Assembly: GCA_903855995.1 (NCBI GenBank)
Contig: CAIOAN010000006.1
Coordinates: 62,001-126,000, forward strand
Reading direction: 5' to 3'
DNA length: 64,000 nt
Source: an uncultured Opitutia bacterium
Lineage (GTDB): Bacteria > Verrucomicrobiota > Verrucomicrobiia > Opitutales > UBA953
The translations under genes were made by a program, and so were the position numbers. Below, one piece after another: positions 18,605-29,201 of this stretch (position 1 is its first letter; the number at the start of each line of letters is the position of its first letter). The notes under the pieces are model-generated. The model was not told the DNA's origin. It did no database searches and saw nothing but the letters and a program-made list of their open reading frames with translations.

Positions 18605-20167
18605 TCAGCGAACCGGCTTCGTTCCGGCCTTCGTCGTGACGCCTTTCAGCGCCGCATCGGTTCCGGCCGCCGGCGTGGGCGTTCCGGCGGCGGGCTTAGC
18701 GGCGACCGGGTCGAGGTTGCGCAGACCCGTAACCATCTTGGCCTGGCCCCCAGACGCTTCGACACACTCCACCAGCACGCCCTTCGGGGGGTATTGAATT
18801 GAGAGTAGGTAGACCCGTGGCCCTTTGTTTTCCTTGGCGGCGGCAAAAGCTTTAACCCACTCATCTTCCCACTTTCGCTCCTCGGGAGTACGCCTGTCCC
18901 CGCCGTTATTGGCAGAGATTTTTCCGCTGACATTGGCCTTCAGCGGCTTGTCCAAAGTGAAACTCACGTTGGCTTTGATTTCCGTGATCTTCGAACTCGG
19001 GGCGACGCCAGAGCCAACCACGATCATATCCACCTCTAGGCCCGTGGTATCCTTGGTCTGAATGACGGATTGCCCAGATGATCCGCCCGTGGCGATGATG
19101 TTGGCGTAGCGAGCGGCACCGGCACCGGCATCGCGACTATCGTTAAAGACCACAGGCGGGTCGGGGCGCATCCCTTTATCCGGCTTGTAACCCTTGGTGC
19201 GAACCTGACGCACACCGTCAGCAAAGTCCGAAAAGACAATGAGGGCATCATAATTACGCTCGTCCTTCATGACATCGAGCCATGCTCCGAGTGACCCGAG
19301 TTTGAATCCGGCACCATATTTCTTGAGGATAACGCGCCCGGCGCTGGTAAGTTTAGCGGGATTGGTATCCGTTTCGACGATCTCACCCTTCGCAGTCTTC
19401 TTCTTTCCGCCGCCGGTTGGACGATTCAGATAAGGCGTACCTTTGAATTTGTCGCCCCCGACGACCTCGGTGTCTTGAATGTTGATGAATACGCCGTTCC
19501 CCAGGAAGACGTCAGCATCCGGAAATTTATCGCGAATCTCTGCCTCGACCTTATCAAGATAGGGCAGCATCGAGGCCGAGGCGTCGAAGTAGACCGCCAG
19601 CCGCTGGGCGAAGATGTTCGCACCGAGCACAGGCTTCGCCACGAAGTTCTTGCCGCCGCCGGAACCCATCCCCTTACCCACGCCGATGCCACCCCCGGAG
19701 CCCCCGCCGAAGCCCTTGGAGGCACCGCCGGCCATCATGCCGGAGACCATCGTAGAAGCCGAAGCCGAGTTCGGAAGGTCCGGCAGTGCAATCGTGGCCG
19801 ATGCGCTCTTGGAAGTGATGCGCGTCGTGGTCTTGGCGAGCGACTTGACGTTCTTGGGCTGGATTTTGTGCTGGGTATTCTTAACCCGTTCACCCCCCGA
19901 GCCGCCGCCGGCACCGGTCGCAAAAGTATTCGGTTCTTTCTTCGCGTTATCGGTGACCGTGGAAATCACGTAGGCCGCCGCGATGAAAACCAGCAGAACG
20001 TGAATCAAGACCGAGACAGTAAGACCGCCGCCGCCGATCCGGCGCCAAAAACCAGGCTTCACACGTTTGGAACCGATTGAGACCTCGGGGGCCGCCACGT
20101 TAGGACTCTGTTCCGCATCCTGAGGGATGTCACCAGAAGGAGGGGGCGGGGGGGGTTCTTCGCTCAT
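18605..20167 (-). CDS. VWA-domain protein with TonB-like N-terminal anchor (paralogue 2)
   Basis: 520 residues. It starts with a Pro-rich tail (EEPPPPPPSGD), then a membrane helix (about 49-69, LTVSVLIHVLLVFIAAAYV) with SxxxH (Ser52, His56), a Gly-rich linker (about 84-175) and a VWA domain with MIDAS DASAS (195-199) and VFSDFADG. Compared with paralogue 1 it has an inserted segment of about 100 residues in the middle of the VWA region, rich in Lys, Thr and Ser. The start ATG 20165-20167 is the first gene of a five-gene minus-strand run, 107 bases before paralogue 1. TonB resemblance is limited to the anchor; the TonB C-terminal domain is absent. Function unknown. Confidence 0.8.
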   Translation of the reverse strand: MSEEPPPPPPSGDIPQDAEQSPNVAAPEVSIGSKRVKPGFWRRIGGGGLTVSVLIHVLLVFIAAAYVISTVTDNAKKEPNTFATGAGGGSGGERVKNTQHKIQPKNVKSLAKTTTRITSKSASATIALPDLPNSASASTMVSGMMAGGASKGFGGGSGGGIGVGKGMGSGGGKNFVAKPVLGANIFAQRLAVYFDASASMLPYLDKVEAEIRDKFPDADVFLGNGVFINIQDTEVVGGDKFKGTPYLNRPTGGGKKKTAKGEIVETDTNPAKLTSAGRVILKKYGAGFKLGSLGAWLDVMKDERNYDALIVFSDFADGVRQVRTKGYKPDKGMRPDPPVVFNDSRDAGAGAARYANIIATGGSSGQSVIQTKDTTGLEVDMIVVGSGVAPSSKITEIKANVSFTLDKPLKANVSGKISANNGGDRRTPEERKWEDEWVKAFAAAKENKGPRVYLLSIQYPPKGVLVECVEASGGQAKMVTGLRNLDPVAAKPAAGTPTPAAGTDAALKGVTTKAGTKPVR

Positions 20168-20314
20168 CGCTTAAGGGGTTGCTCAATCTTCAACCCCCCA
20201 CGGGTGGCTTCAAACCTTTTTGCCTAACAGCGGGGGCATCAGGCCATTGCAGATGTGTCAAAAAATGACTTGCGACCCAGCCCTCCGCCCTTTCTCCTGC
20301 ACCTTCCCACTTAT

Positions 20315-20392
20315 TGCAGGGTGGAGCAGCCCGGTTAGCTCGTCAGGCTCATAACCTGAAGGTCGTAGGTTCAAATCCTACCCCTGCACCCA
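20315..20392 (+). tRNA. Initiator tRNA-fMet (CAT)
   Basis: Complete cloverleaf, 78 bases including the encoded CCA. Acceptor TGCAGGG/CCCTGCA, D arm GAGC/GCTC, anticodon stem TCAGG/CCTGA around CTCATAA (anticodon CAT), T arm with GGTTCAAATCC. The initiator is identified by A11:U24 in the D stem and near identity of GGAGCAGCCCGGT and AACCTGAAGGTCGT to bacterial fMet tRNAs. Two departures are noted: U1-A72 can pair, where most bacteria have a C1xA72 mismatch, and only two of the three anticodon-stem G:C pairs are kept. Confidence 0.95.
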
Positions 20393-20542
20393 ATTTTAAA
20401 GCCCTGAGGGGCAGCAATTTACCAAAGAATGGCAGAAAATCTGGTAAATAGACTTGTGCCGGCCAGAATTAAATGCACGGTATCAGATATTAAATTTGTC
20501 CTACGGGACAATGGGGTAAGTAAGATAAAGCAGTAAAAAACA
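20393..20542 (+). other. AT-rich intergenic region with several hairpins, possible small RNA
   Basis: No coding frame. The stretch is clearly richer in A+T than its surroundings. Potential stems: GCCC/GGGC at 20401-20412, ATTTACC/GGTAAAT at 20417-20423 and 20443-20449, GTGC/GCAC at 20456-20459 and 20475-20478, and TTGTCC(TACG)GGACAA at 20496-20511, a UNCG-type tetraloop. The strong terminator at 20543 follows. It could be the trailer of the tRNA transcript, a separate small RNA or a decayed insertion next to the tRNA. Confidence 0.4.
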
Positions 20543-20580
20543 GGCGGCTTGCATAGGGGTATGCAAGCCGCCTCCTTTTT
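20543..20580 (+). terminator. Strong rho-independent terminator
   Basis: Perfect 13-bp stem GGCGGCTTGCATA / TATGCAAGCCGCC with loop GGGG, followed by TCCTTTTT. It ends the plus-strand transcript carrying tRNA-fMet and the structured region. Confidence 0.9.
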
Positions 20581-20614
20581 GGGAGCTCAACCTCCCGCCC
20601 CGCCAATCTTCCAA

Positions 20615-20647
20615 TAAAAAAGCCCGGCACCTTGCGGCCCGGGCTTT
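20615..20647 (-). terminator. Terminator of the pil operon
   Basis: On the minus strand the stem AAGCCCGG / CCGGGCTT with a ten-base loop ends in TTTTTTATT, 22 bases after the pilC stop. Confidence 0.85.
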
Positions 20648-20668
20648 CGCATGAAAACACGCGTCGGC

Positions 20669-21910
20669 TTAGCCGCCGCCGGTCATCTTGGTGATGAGCG
20701 CGATGAGCGGAAGGAACATCGCGAGCACGATCGTACCGACGACCACGGCGAGGAAGACGATGAGCACGGGCTCGATGATCGAAGTGAGCGCCGTCACAGC
20801 GTTGTCGACTTCTTCGTCATAGATGTCGGCGACGCGATTGAGCATCTCGGGCAGCTGGCCGGTTTCTTCGCCGACCTGGATCATCGAGGTCACCATCTGG
20901 GGGAAGACGCCGGATTGCTCCAGCGGCACGGAAAGCGGTTCACCGTCGCGCACGCGGTCATGGACGCGTGCCAAGGAATTCGCGATCACGACGTTATCCA
21001 GCGTGTCGCGCGTGATGGTGATGGATTGCAGAATGGGCACGCCCGAAGCCATCAGGGTTCCGAACGTACGGGCGAAGCGCGAGACGGAGACAATTTGCAC
21101 GAAGCCTCCGACCTTGGGCATCTTGAAGAGGATACGGTCGAAGATTTCCTTGCCCTTCTCCGTCGCGAGCCAGGTCTTCAAACCGAAGTAGAGGCCGAAG
21201 AGGATCACCGGGGTCGCCCACCAATAAACCGTGAGCGCCTTGGAGATGCCGACGACGAACTGGGTCAGTGGAGGCATCGTAGTCTTCTGGCCGTCGAGAA
21301 GTTTCTGGAAGGAAGGCACGACCTTCACCATCAGGATGTACACGATGATGACGGCCACCGACATGACGACGCCCGGGTAGACCATTGCGGACTTGACCTT
21401 CTTCTGGATGCGTTCGGCCTTTTCGCGGAACTTCGCGAGACGGTCCAATACCTTATCCAGGACGCCGCCGGCCTCACCGGCACGCACCATGTTGACGAAG
21501 AGTTTGTCGAATACCTTCGGATGCGCCTGCAGGGCTTCGGAAAGATTATTACCCTGAGAAACGCTCTCGGCCACGTTGGCCAGAATCGCCTTGAACGTCG
21601 GATTGCGTTCCTGCTTCGTGATTAGTTCAAGCGCGCGGAGCAGCGGCAGGCCGGCAATGATGAGCGTCGCCAGCTGGCGGGTCATGATGGTCACGTCCGC
21701 ACCGGTCACCTTGGCACCGAAGCTGAAGCCAGCCTTCTTGGGGGCGGCGACGGCGGCGGGCTTGGCGGAGCCGGCGTCATTGGCGAGGGTGGTCACCATG
21801 AGACCGCGGGCCATCAGTTTCTGACGGGCCTGTTCGTCGCTGGCGGCTTCGACCTTTCCGGAGGTCTGAGCCCCGGTGCGGTCAATGGCGGTGTACTTGT
21901 AGTCGGGCAT
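20669..21910 (-). CDS. pilC: Type IV pilus / type II secretion inner-membrane platform protein PilC
   Basis: 413 residues of the GspF/PilC family: an N-terminal YKYTAIDRTGAQTSGKVEA segment, then two GspF repeats with the motifs MTRQLATLIIAGLPLLRALE (about 75-94) and FARTFGTLMASGVPILQSI (about 270-288), and three membrane helices (about 175-200, 225-245, 385-405). It is the platform on which the ATPases act to extrude or withdraw pilus subunits. It is the last gene of the pil operon, 21 bases after the GspE-type ATPase and just before a terminator. There is no pilin gene next to it. Confidence 0.95.
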   Translation of the reverse strand: MPDYKYTAIDRTGAQTSGKVEAASDEQARQKLMARGLMVTTLANDAGSAKPAAVAAPKKAGFSFGAKVTGADVTIMTRQLATLIIAGLPLLRALELITKQERNPTFKAILANVAESVSQGNNLSEALQAHPKVFDKLFVNMVRAGEAGGVLDKVLDRLAKFREKAERIQKKVKSAMVYPGVVMSVAVIIVYILMVKVVPSFQKLLDGQKTTMPPLTQFVVGISKALTVYWWATPVILFGLYFGLKTWLATEKGKEIFDRILFKMPKVGGFVQIVSVSRFARTFGTLMASGVPILQSITITRDTLDNVVIANSLARVHDRVRDGEPLSVPLEQSGVFPQMVTSMIQVGEETGQLPEMLNRVADIYDEEVDNAVTALTSIIEPVLIVFLAVVVGTIVLAMFLPLIALITKMTGGG

Positions 21911-21931
21911 GGGGAGTATCTGGGTTTAGAG

Positions 21932-23617
21932 TTAGGTGTATTTCAGGACTTCTTCGATCGTCGTCAGTCCGTCAAAGATGCAGCGCAGGCCGTCTTCCCG
22001 GAGTGGGCGCATGCCCGACTCAATGGCCTTCTGCTTGAGCACGAGCGTCGGGGCCTTCTGGGTGATGAGCGAGCGGATATTGTCGTTGATCGACATCAGC
22101 TCAAACAGGCCCTGGCGGCTCTTGTAGCCCGAGCGATTACAATCAGGGCAGCCTTTGCCGAAGTAGAACTTCTTGTTGGCAATCTCGAGCGCGTCGACGT
22201 CGAGCATATTGATGACGTCCTTGTCAGGCTCGTAGGCGGTGCGACAGGTCTTACAGATGCGGCGCAGCAGGCGCTGGGCGAGAATGCCTTCGAGTGAGGC
22301 GGAGATAAGGAACGGCTCGAGACCCATGTCGATCAGTCGGGTCACGGCGCCCGGGGCGTCGTTGGTGTGCAGCGTGGAAAGCACCACGTGGCCGGTCAGA
22401 GAGGCCTGCACGGCGATCTGGGCGGTCTCGAGATCTCGGATTTCCCCCACCATGATGGTGTCCGGATCCTGACGAAGGAAGGAGCGGAGCGCGGCGGCGA
22501 AGGTCAACCCGACCTGGTGGTTGATCGGCACCTGCATGATGCCTTCGACTTCGTATTCCACCGGATCCTCGGCGGTGAGGATCTTAACGTCTTCGGTGTT
22601 CACCTCGCGCAAAGCGGAATAAAGCGTGGTCGTCTTACCCGAGCCGGTCGGACCGGTGACGATGAAGATCCCGTTCGGGCGCCCCACCATCGCGCGGATG
22701 CCTTCCTTGATATCATCCTGCATGGACAAGGCGTCGAGGCTCAGGTTGACGACGGTCTTGTCGAGGATGCGGAGCACGACCGACTCACCGAACTGCGTCG
22801 GCAAGGTGGAAACTCGCAAGTCGATCTGTCGTCCGCTGATGGTCGTCTTAATGCGTCCGTCCTGCGGAACACGGCGTTCGGCAATGTTCAGCGACGAGAG
22901 TACCTTGACGCGGGCGATGACCGCCGAGGCCAGGTTTTTGGGCGGCGGCGCCATTTCGTAGAGCGATCCGTCGATGCGCAGACGGATACGGAATTCGTGC
23001 TCGAACGGCTCGAAGTGAATGTCGGAGGCCTTGGCTTTGACGCCTTCCTGGAGCACGAGGTCGACGAAACGGATGATCGGCGCCTGGCTGGCCTGATTGA
23101 CGACATCTTCATCGGTGACCGCGGCGGCGGTGTCGACCTGGTCGAACTCACCGAGCAGATCTTCCATCGAGGAGGACGTGGCTTCGCCATAGACGCGGAT
23201 GACAGCGGCCTCGACCTGCGCAGGGTCGGCAACGGCGATCTCAATGTCGCGTTGCAGGATGAAGGTGAGCTCATTGACGACGGAAGAGTTGAACGGGTCC
23301 TTGGCGAGAAGCGTCAGCTTGCCAGCCTCGTCGGCCACGGGAATCACGACATACTTATGGGCCTGCGCGGGCTTCAGGATCTTCGTCAATGCGTCGCCCG
23401 GGTCGGCGGGGACGGTGGAAAAGAACTGGGTGTGGAGATGGTCAGCGACGGCCTGCAGGATGGTCGGGCGATCGGCGAGGCCGGCGTCCACCAGGCTGTC
23501 GGAGAAAGATTTCCCGGTGGTGGCGTGCGACTCCCAGATTTCTTCCGCTTGGGCGGCGGACACGAGTCCAGCCTCCAAGGCGATGTCGCGGATTACGTCA
23601 CTGTGGTCTTCGAACAT
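21932..23617 (-). CDS. GspE/PilB-type assembly ATPase, second copy
   Basis: 561 residues. An N-terminal MshEN-like domain (1-160) is followed by the catalytic core: [26 protein letters not shown], Walker [11 protein letters not shown], Asp box ILTAEDPVE, Walker [16 protein letters not shown] and His box STLHTND. The four-cysteine metal site has the form CKTC...CPDC. It hydrolyses ATP to drive assembly of a pilus or pseudopilus. It is a paralogue of pilB in the same operon, separated from it by pilT, 28 bases downstream of the pilT stop. Whether it serves type IV pili or a type II-like system cannot be decided here. Confidence 0.92.
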   Translation of the reverse strand: MFEDHSDVIRDIALEAGLVSAAQAEEIWESHATTGKSFSDSLVDAGLADRPTILQAVADHLHTQFFSTVPADPGDALTKILKPAQAHKYVVIPVADEAGKLTLLAKDPFNSSVVNELTFILQRDIEIAVADPAQVEAAVIRVYGEATSSSMEDLLGEFDQVDTAAAVTDEDVVNQASQAPIIRFVDLVLQEGVKAKASDIHFEPFEHEFRIRLRIDGSLYEMAPPPKNLASAVIARVKVLSSLNIAERRVPQDGRIKTTISGRQIDLRVSTLPTQFGESVVLRILDKTVVNLSLDALSMQDDIKEGIRAMVGRPNGIFIVTGPTGSGKTTTLYSALREVNTEDVKILTAEDPVEYEVEGIMQVPINHQVGLTFAAALRSFLRQDPDTIMVGEIRDLETAQIAVQASLTGHVVLSTLHTNDAPGAVTRLIDMGLEPFLISASLEGILAQRLLRRICKTCRTAYEPDKDVINMLDVDALEIANKKFYFGKGCPDCNRSGYKSRQGLFELMSINDNIRSLITQKAPTLVLKQKAIESGMRPLREDGLRCIFDGLTTIEEVLKYT

Positions 23618-23645
23618 GGGAATGGGTTGGGGAAAGGGGGTTATT

Positions 23646-24719
23646 TCAAGGATTCGACGGAGCGAGCTTCATGCGCTCGCGCATGGCTTCCGGATTTAGA
23701 CAGTAATTGAAGATTTCCTCTTCCGAGACGATGCCCTGGAAGAAGAGCGAAAGGAGGTCGCCGTCCAATGAGCGCATGCCGCGCACGCCGCCGGTCTCGA
23801 TATCTGACAGGAGCTGGTAGGTCTTCCCTTCCCGGATTTTAGCGGCAATCGCGTCCGTGCGCAGCATGATTTCGAAGGCCGCCACACGCTTCTCATTCGT
23901 GGTGTGCAGAAGGCACTGGGAGATGACGGCCGTCAAGGAAGTCGAGAGCTGCGCCCGGATCTGCTCGCGCGCGGTGATGGGAAACGCGTCGATGATGCGG
24001 TCAATCGTGCGCGCCGCGCCCGAGGTGTGCAGCGTGGCCAAAACCAGGTGGCCCGTCTCGGCGGCGGTGACCGCGGCCTCGATCGTCTCGAGGTCGCGCA
24101 TTTCACCGATGAGGATGACATCGGGATCCTGGCGGAGGGCGGAGCGCACGCCTTCGGCGAAGCTCGGCAGATCGGCGCCGACTTCACGCTGCGTAACCAT
24201 GCAGTTCTTGTGCTGGTGCGTGTACTCGATCGGATCCTCGATCGTGATGATGTGACCCTGCTCGTTCTCGTTGATCCAGTTGATCATCGAGGCAAGCGTG
24301 GTCGATTTCCCGGAGCCGGTCGGGCCGGTCACGAGAATGAGGCCGCGGGCGCGCTTGAGCATGTCCTTGACGACAGGCGGCAGGCGCAACTGCTCGAGCG
24401 TGAACATCGCCGACGGCAGCAGACGGAGCACCATACCGTAGCCGGCATGACTGCGGAAGGCATTGACGCGCAGGCGGGTGCGGGCGCTGAAAGCAAAGGC
24501 GAAATCGCAGCCGCCATTGCGGTCCAAATCTGGCAACCGGGCGGGTGGAACGACGGAAAGCACCAGCGCCTTGGCTTCGGCCGCGGTGATCTCCGGGCCG
24601 TCGATGGCGACCACATCGCCGTTGACGCGCAGACAGGGGGAGCGGCCCACGTGGATGTGCAGATCCGAAGCGCCATTCTCAATCATGGCCTCCATTAGCT
24701 GATTCATCGCGTAGGCCAT
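23646..24719 (-). CDS. pilT: Twitching motility retraction ATPase PilT
   Basis: 357 residues, the normal PilT length. N-terminal domain begins [24 protein letters not shown]; then Walker [11 protein letters not shown] (131-140), Asp box [16 protein letters not shown], Walker [16 protein letters not shown] and [17 protein letters not shown]. The AIRxG-type retraction motif region appears as SAIREG-like [15 protein letters not shown]. PilT has no cysteine metal site, unlike the two flanking ATPases. It starts four bases after the pilB stop and precedes the second assembly ATPase. In the family it powers pilus retraction. Confidence 0.95.
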   Translation of the reverse strand: MAYAMNQLMEAMIENGASDLHIHVGRSPCLRVNGDVVAIDGPEITAAEAKALVLSVVPPARLPDLDRNGGCDFAFAFSARTRLRVNAFRSHAGYGMVLRLLPSAMFTLEQLRLPPVVKDMLKRARGLILVTGPTGSGKSTTLASMINWINENEQGHIITIEDPIEYTHQHKNCMVTQREVGADLPSFAEGVRSALRQDPDVILIGEMRDLETIEAAVTAAETGHLVLATLHTSGAARTIDRIIDAFPITAREQIRAQLSTSLTAVISQCLLHTTNEKRVAAFEIMLRTDAIAAKIREGKTYQLLSDIETGGVRGMRSLDGDLLSLFFQGIVSEEEIFNYCLNPEAMRERMKLAPSNP

Positions 24720-24723
24720 GGCT

Positions 24724-26448
24724 TCAGATCACGTCGTCGGCGACGGTAGCCCCGAGGACTTCCTCGATCGTGGTCATGCCGGACGCAATCTTGCGCTGGC
24801 CATCTTCGCGCATCGTGCGCATGCCGGCCTCGCGGGCCTTCCGGCGTAACTCGACCAAGGTGGATCCGCCGTAAATCATTTCCTGAATCTCCTCGGTGAT
24901 CACAAACATCTCGAAGACGCCGCGACGGCCCTTGTAGCCACGCTCGCCGCACTTCGGGCAGCCGGCACCCTTCATCGGGGTGGCGTTCGCCAAATCCTGC
25001 TCGGTCATGCCGATGGAGTAGAGCTCCTTGGGGGTAGGCTTGTACGGCTGGAGGCAGGACTGGCAGTTGCGGCGGACGAGGCGCTGGGCCAGCGCCCCGC
25101 GCAACGCTGCGGAGACCAGGAAGGGCTTCACGCCGATATCCACGAGGCGGGTCACGGAGCTGACCGAGTCATTGGTGTGAAGCGTCGAGAACACCATGTG
25201 GCCCGTGAGCGCCGCATTGACGGCGATTTCGGCGGTCTCGAGATCTCGGATTTCCCCGATCATCACGATGTTGGGCGCCTGACGAAGCATCGCGCGCAGT
25301 GCGGCGGCGAAAGTCATGCCGACGTCGCGCTTCACCTGGACCTGGTTGATCCCGGCCATCTGGTATTCGACAGGATCTTCGACGGTGATGATCTTTCGGT
25401 CCGGCTTGTTGATGTAGTTCAACGCCGAGTAAAGCGTGGTCGACTTACCCGAACCGGTCGGGCCGGTGACAAGGAAGACGCCATCCGAGCCGGAGATGAG
25501 ATTCTGGAACTTAGTCTGGTCATCGGCGAAGAAGCCCAACTCCGGCAAGCCGAGCTTGAGGCCCTCCTTATCGAGGATTCGCATGACAATAGATTCGCCG
25601 TAAACGGTCGGCAGAATGGAGACGCGCAAATCGATGTCACGGCCGCCGGTGCGGGCCTGAATGCGACCGTCCTGAGGAATGCGCTTCTCGGCCAGGGAAG
25701 TCTCAGCCATGAGTTTGAGACGGGAGACGATCGAAGCCTGCAGACGTTTGGGCGGGCCTTTCATCTCCTGCAGGACACCGTCGATGCGGAACCGGACGCG
25801 GAAACGCTTCTCCAACGGCTCAAGATGAATATCCGAAGCCTTCCGGCGGATCGCGTCGACGATCAGCGAGTTGACGTAGCGAATGATGGGAGCATCGTCG
25901 TCCTTGACCTCGCCGCCCTGCGGCAACTCCACACTGAGTCCATCGGCGTCGCCCTTCCCCAGGATGTCCTGGTAAGAGACGTTCATCTGATTGTTGCCAC
26001 CGCCGTAGCAGCGGTCGATCGCCGCCTTGAGGTCTTCCGGCGGAGCGAGCTTGGGATTCAGGGCGAGCTTCAATACTCGCGAGACGGAATCGATGGTCTC
26101 GGTGTCGAGTGGATCGGAAATAGCGACGAGCAACTCGACGCCATCCATCTGCAAGGGCAGAATATTATGGCGCTCGGCCTGCTCGCGGCTGATGAGCTTC
26201 AGGATTTCATCCGCCGGGGCGACCTGGGCGACATCGACAATTTCCATGTCGAACTCCAAGCCGAGAGCAGCGGTGATCTTCGCCCAATCAACCTTGGCCA
26301 GTTCAACCAACTTGGCCAAGGCGAGGGTGTCAGGATTCTGGCCGTCGGGAATCGCCCCAAGCGCGGAGCGCGCTTCGGCCACGTCGGCAGGTGACACGAG
26401 TCCCTTGTCCTGAATGAATTGAATGACGTAGTCGTCGGCGGTCGTCAC
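24724..26448 (-). CDS. pilB: Type IV pilus assembly ATPase PilB
   Basis: 574 residues, starting at GTG 26446-26448. The N-terminal regulatory domain (about 1-155, including LGLEFDMEIVDVAQVAPADE) is followed by the core: RYVNSLIVDAIRRKASDIHLEP, Walker [10 protein letters not shown], Asp box ITVEDPVE, Walker B LRQAPNIVMIGEIRD and His box STLHTND, plus a four-cysteine site (CQSC...CPKC). It powers pilus extension. It is the first gene of pilB-pilT-gspE-pilC, 121 bases after coaE; I see no gene and no clear terminator in that gap. Confidence 0.94.
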   Translation of the reverse strand: MTTADDYVIQFIQDKGLVSPADVAEARSALGAIPDGQNPDTLALAKLVELAKVDWAKITAALGLEFDMEIVDVAQVAPADEILKLISREQAERHNILPLQMDGVELLVAISDPLDTETIDSVSRVLKLALNPKLAPPEDLKAAIDRCYGGGNNQMNVSYQDILGKGDADGLSVELPQGGEVKDDDAPIIRYVNSLIVDAIRRKASDIHLEPLEKRFRVRFRIDGVLQEMKGPPKRLQASIVSRLKLMAETSLAEKRIPQDGRIQARTGGRDIDLRVSILPTVYGESIVMRILDKEGLKLGLPELGFFADDQTKFQNLISGSDGVFLVTGPTGSGKSTTLYSALNYINKPDRKIITVEDPVEYQMAGINQVQVKRDVGMTFAAALRAMLRQAPNIVMIGEIRDLETAEIAVNAALTGHMVFSTLHTNDSVSSVTRLVDIGVKPFLVSAALRGALAQRLVRRNCQSCLQPYKPTPKELYSIGMTEQDLANATPMKGAGCPKCGERGYKGRRGVFEMFVITEEIQEMIYGGSTLVELRRKAREAGMRTMREDGQRKIASGMTTIEEVLGATVADDVI

Positions 26449-26569
26449 AGTGGGGGAATCCGGAGCGGAAGATGGGGTGGGGGGATACCGCTCCCTGGAG
26501 GAAGGAACGGCGGGAAAAATACGCTAAAACAGGGAACCTCGCCCGCAACCGCAAATTAAGCGGAATAGG

Positions 26570-27151
26570 TCACGATTTCGCTGGTGCGAGATTACGAACG
26601 ACCGCCAGTACCTGCTCCCTGAGGAATTCGAGCGATCCATCGTTCCAAATAACGACGCCTGACAACTTAAACTTCTCCATGAGAGGAAGTTGTGAATTAA
26701 TACGCCTCTGAATATCTTCGACTGAAAATCCTTTGGCCAACCAGCGGGCGAGGCGCACGGAATCGGTCGATGCCACGCAGACGGTTACGTCGAACTCCGA
26801 CGCCAGTTTTTTTTCAAAAAGAAGTGGTATTTCGACCACATAATTCGCGGTGACGTCCTGTGTGGCCTCTTTTCGCAGTCGGGCAATTTCCGGGTGCGTG
26901 ACCGACTCCAGAAAGAGTCGCTCGGCTTCATCTGCAAATACTTTGGCGGCGATCCAAGATCGCGCAGGCAGGCCGTCGGAACCCAGGCAATCACGACCCC
27001 ATCGACCGAGCAGCTTTTCGATGCAGGCTGGCGATGAGAGCACCTGGCGAGCCAGCTGATCGGTATCGACAACCCGATAGCCGGCCTGAGCGAAGAAGGC
27101 GGCGGCCGCGGACTTGCCGCAGCCTATTCCGCCGGTGAGCCCGATGACCAT
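26570..27151 (-). CDS. coaE: Dephospho-CoA kinase
   Basis: Final step of CoA synthesis, phosphorylating the 3'-hydroxyl of dephospho-CoA. The 193-residue protein begins MVIGLTGGIGCGKSAAAAF, a P-loop with the CoaE-type GGIGxGKS, then DTDQLARQVL (substrate binding) and VVEIPLLFEK, the conserved middle motif, and the LID region SVRLARWLAKGFS. Length and start fit the family. It lies 38 bases after ftsH in the same direction. Confidence 0.95.
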   Translation of the reverse strand: MVIGLTGGIGCGKSAAAAFFAQAGYRVVDTDQLARQVLSSPACIEKLLGRWGRDCLGSDGLPARSWIAAKVFADEAERLFLESVTHPEIARLRKEATQDVTANYVVEIPLLFEKKLASEFDVTVCVASTDSVRLARWLAKGFSVEDIQRRINSQLPLMEKFKLSGVVIWNDGSLEFLREQVLAVVRNLAPAKS

Positions 27152-27189
27152 GCCCCACCCTAGCTAGCTGAAGGCACGGAGGGCAAACC

Positions 27190-29190
<2,001 letters not shown>

Positions 29191-29201
29191 TGGCAGAGGT
29201 T

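Noticed and set aside
22421-25257. 27 identical bases shared by the two assembly ATPase genes (22421-22447 and 25231-25257)
   Set aside because: They encode the strictly conserved GEIRDLETA motif in paralogues with the same codon bias; gene conversion is possible but not needed.
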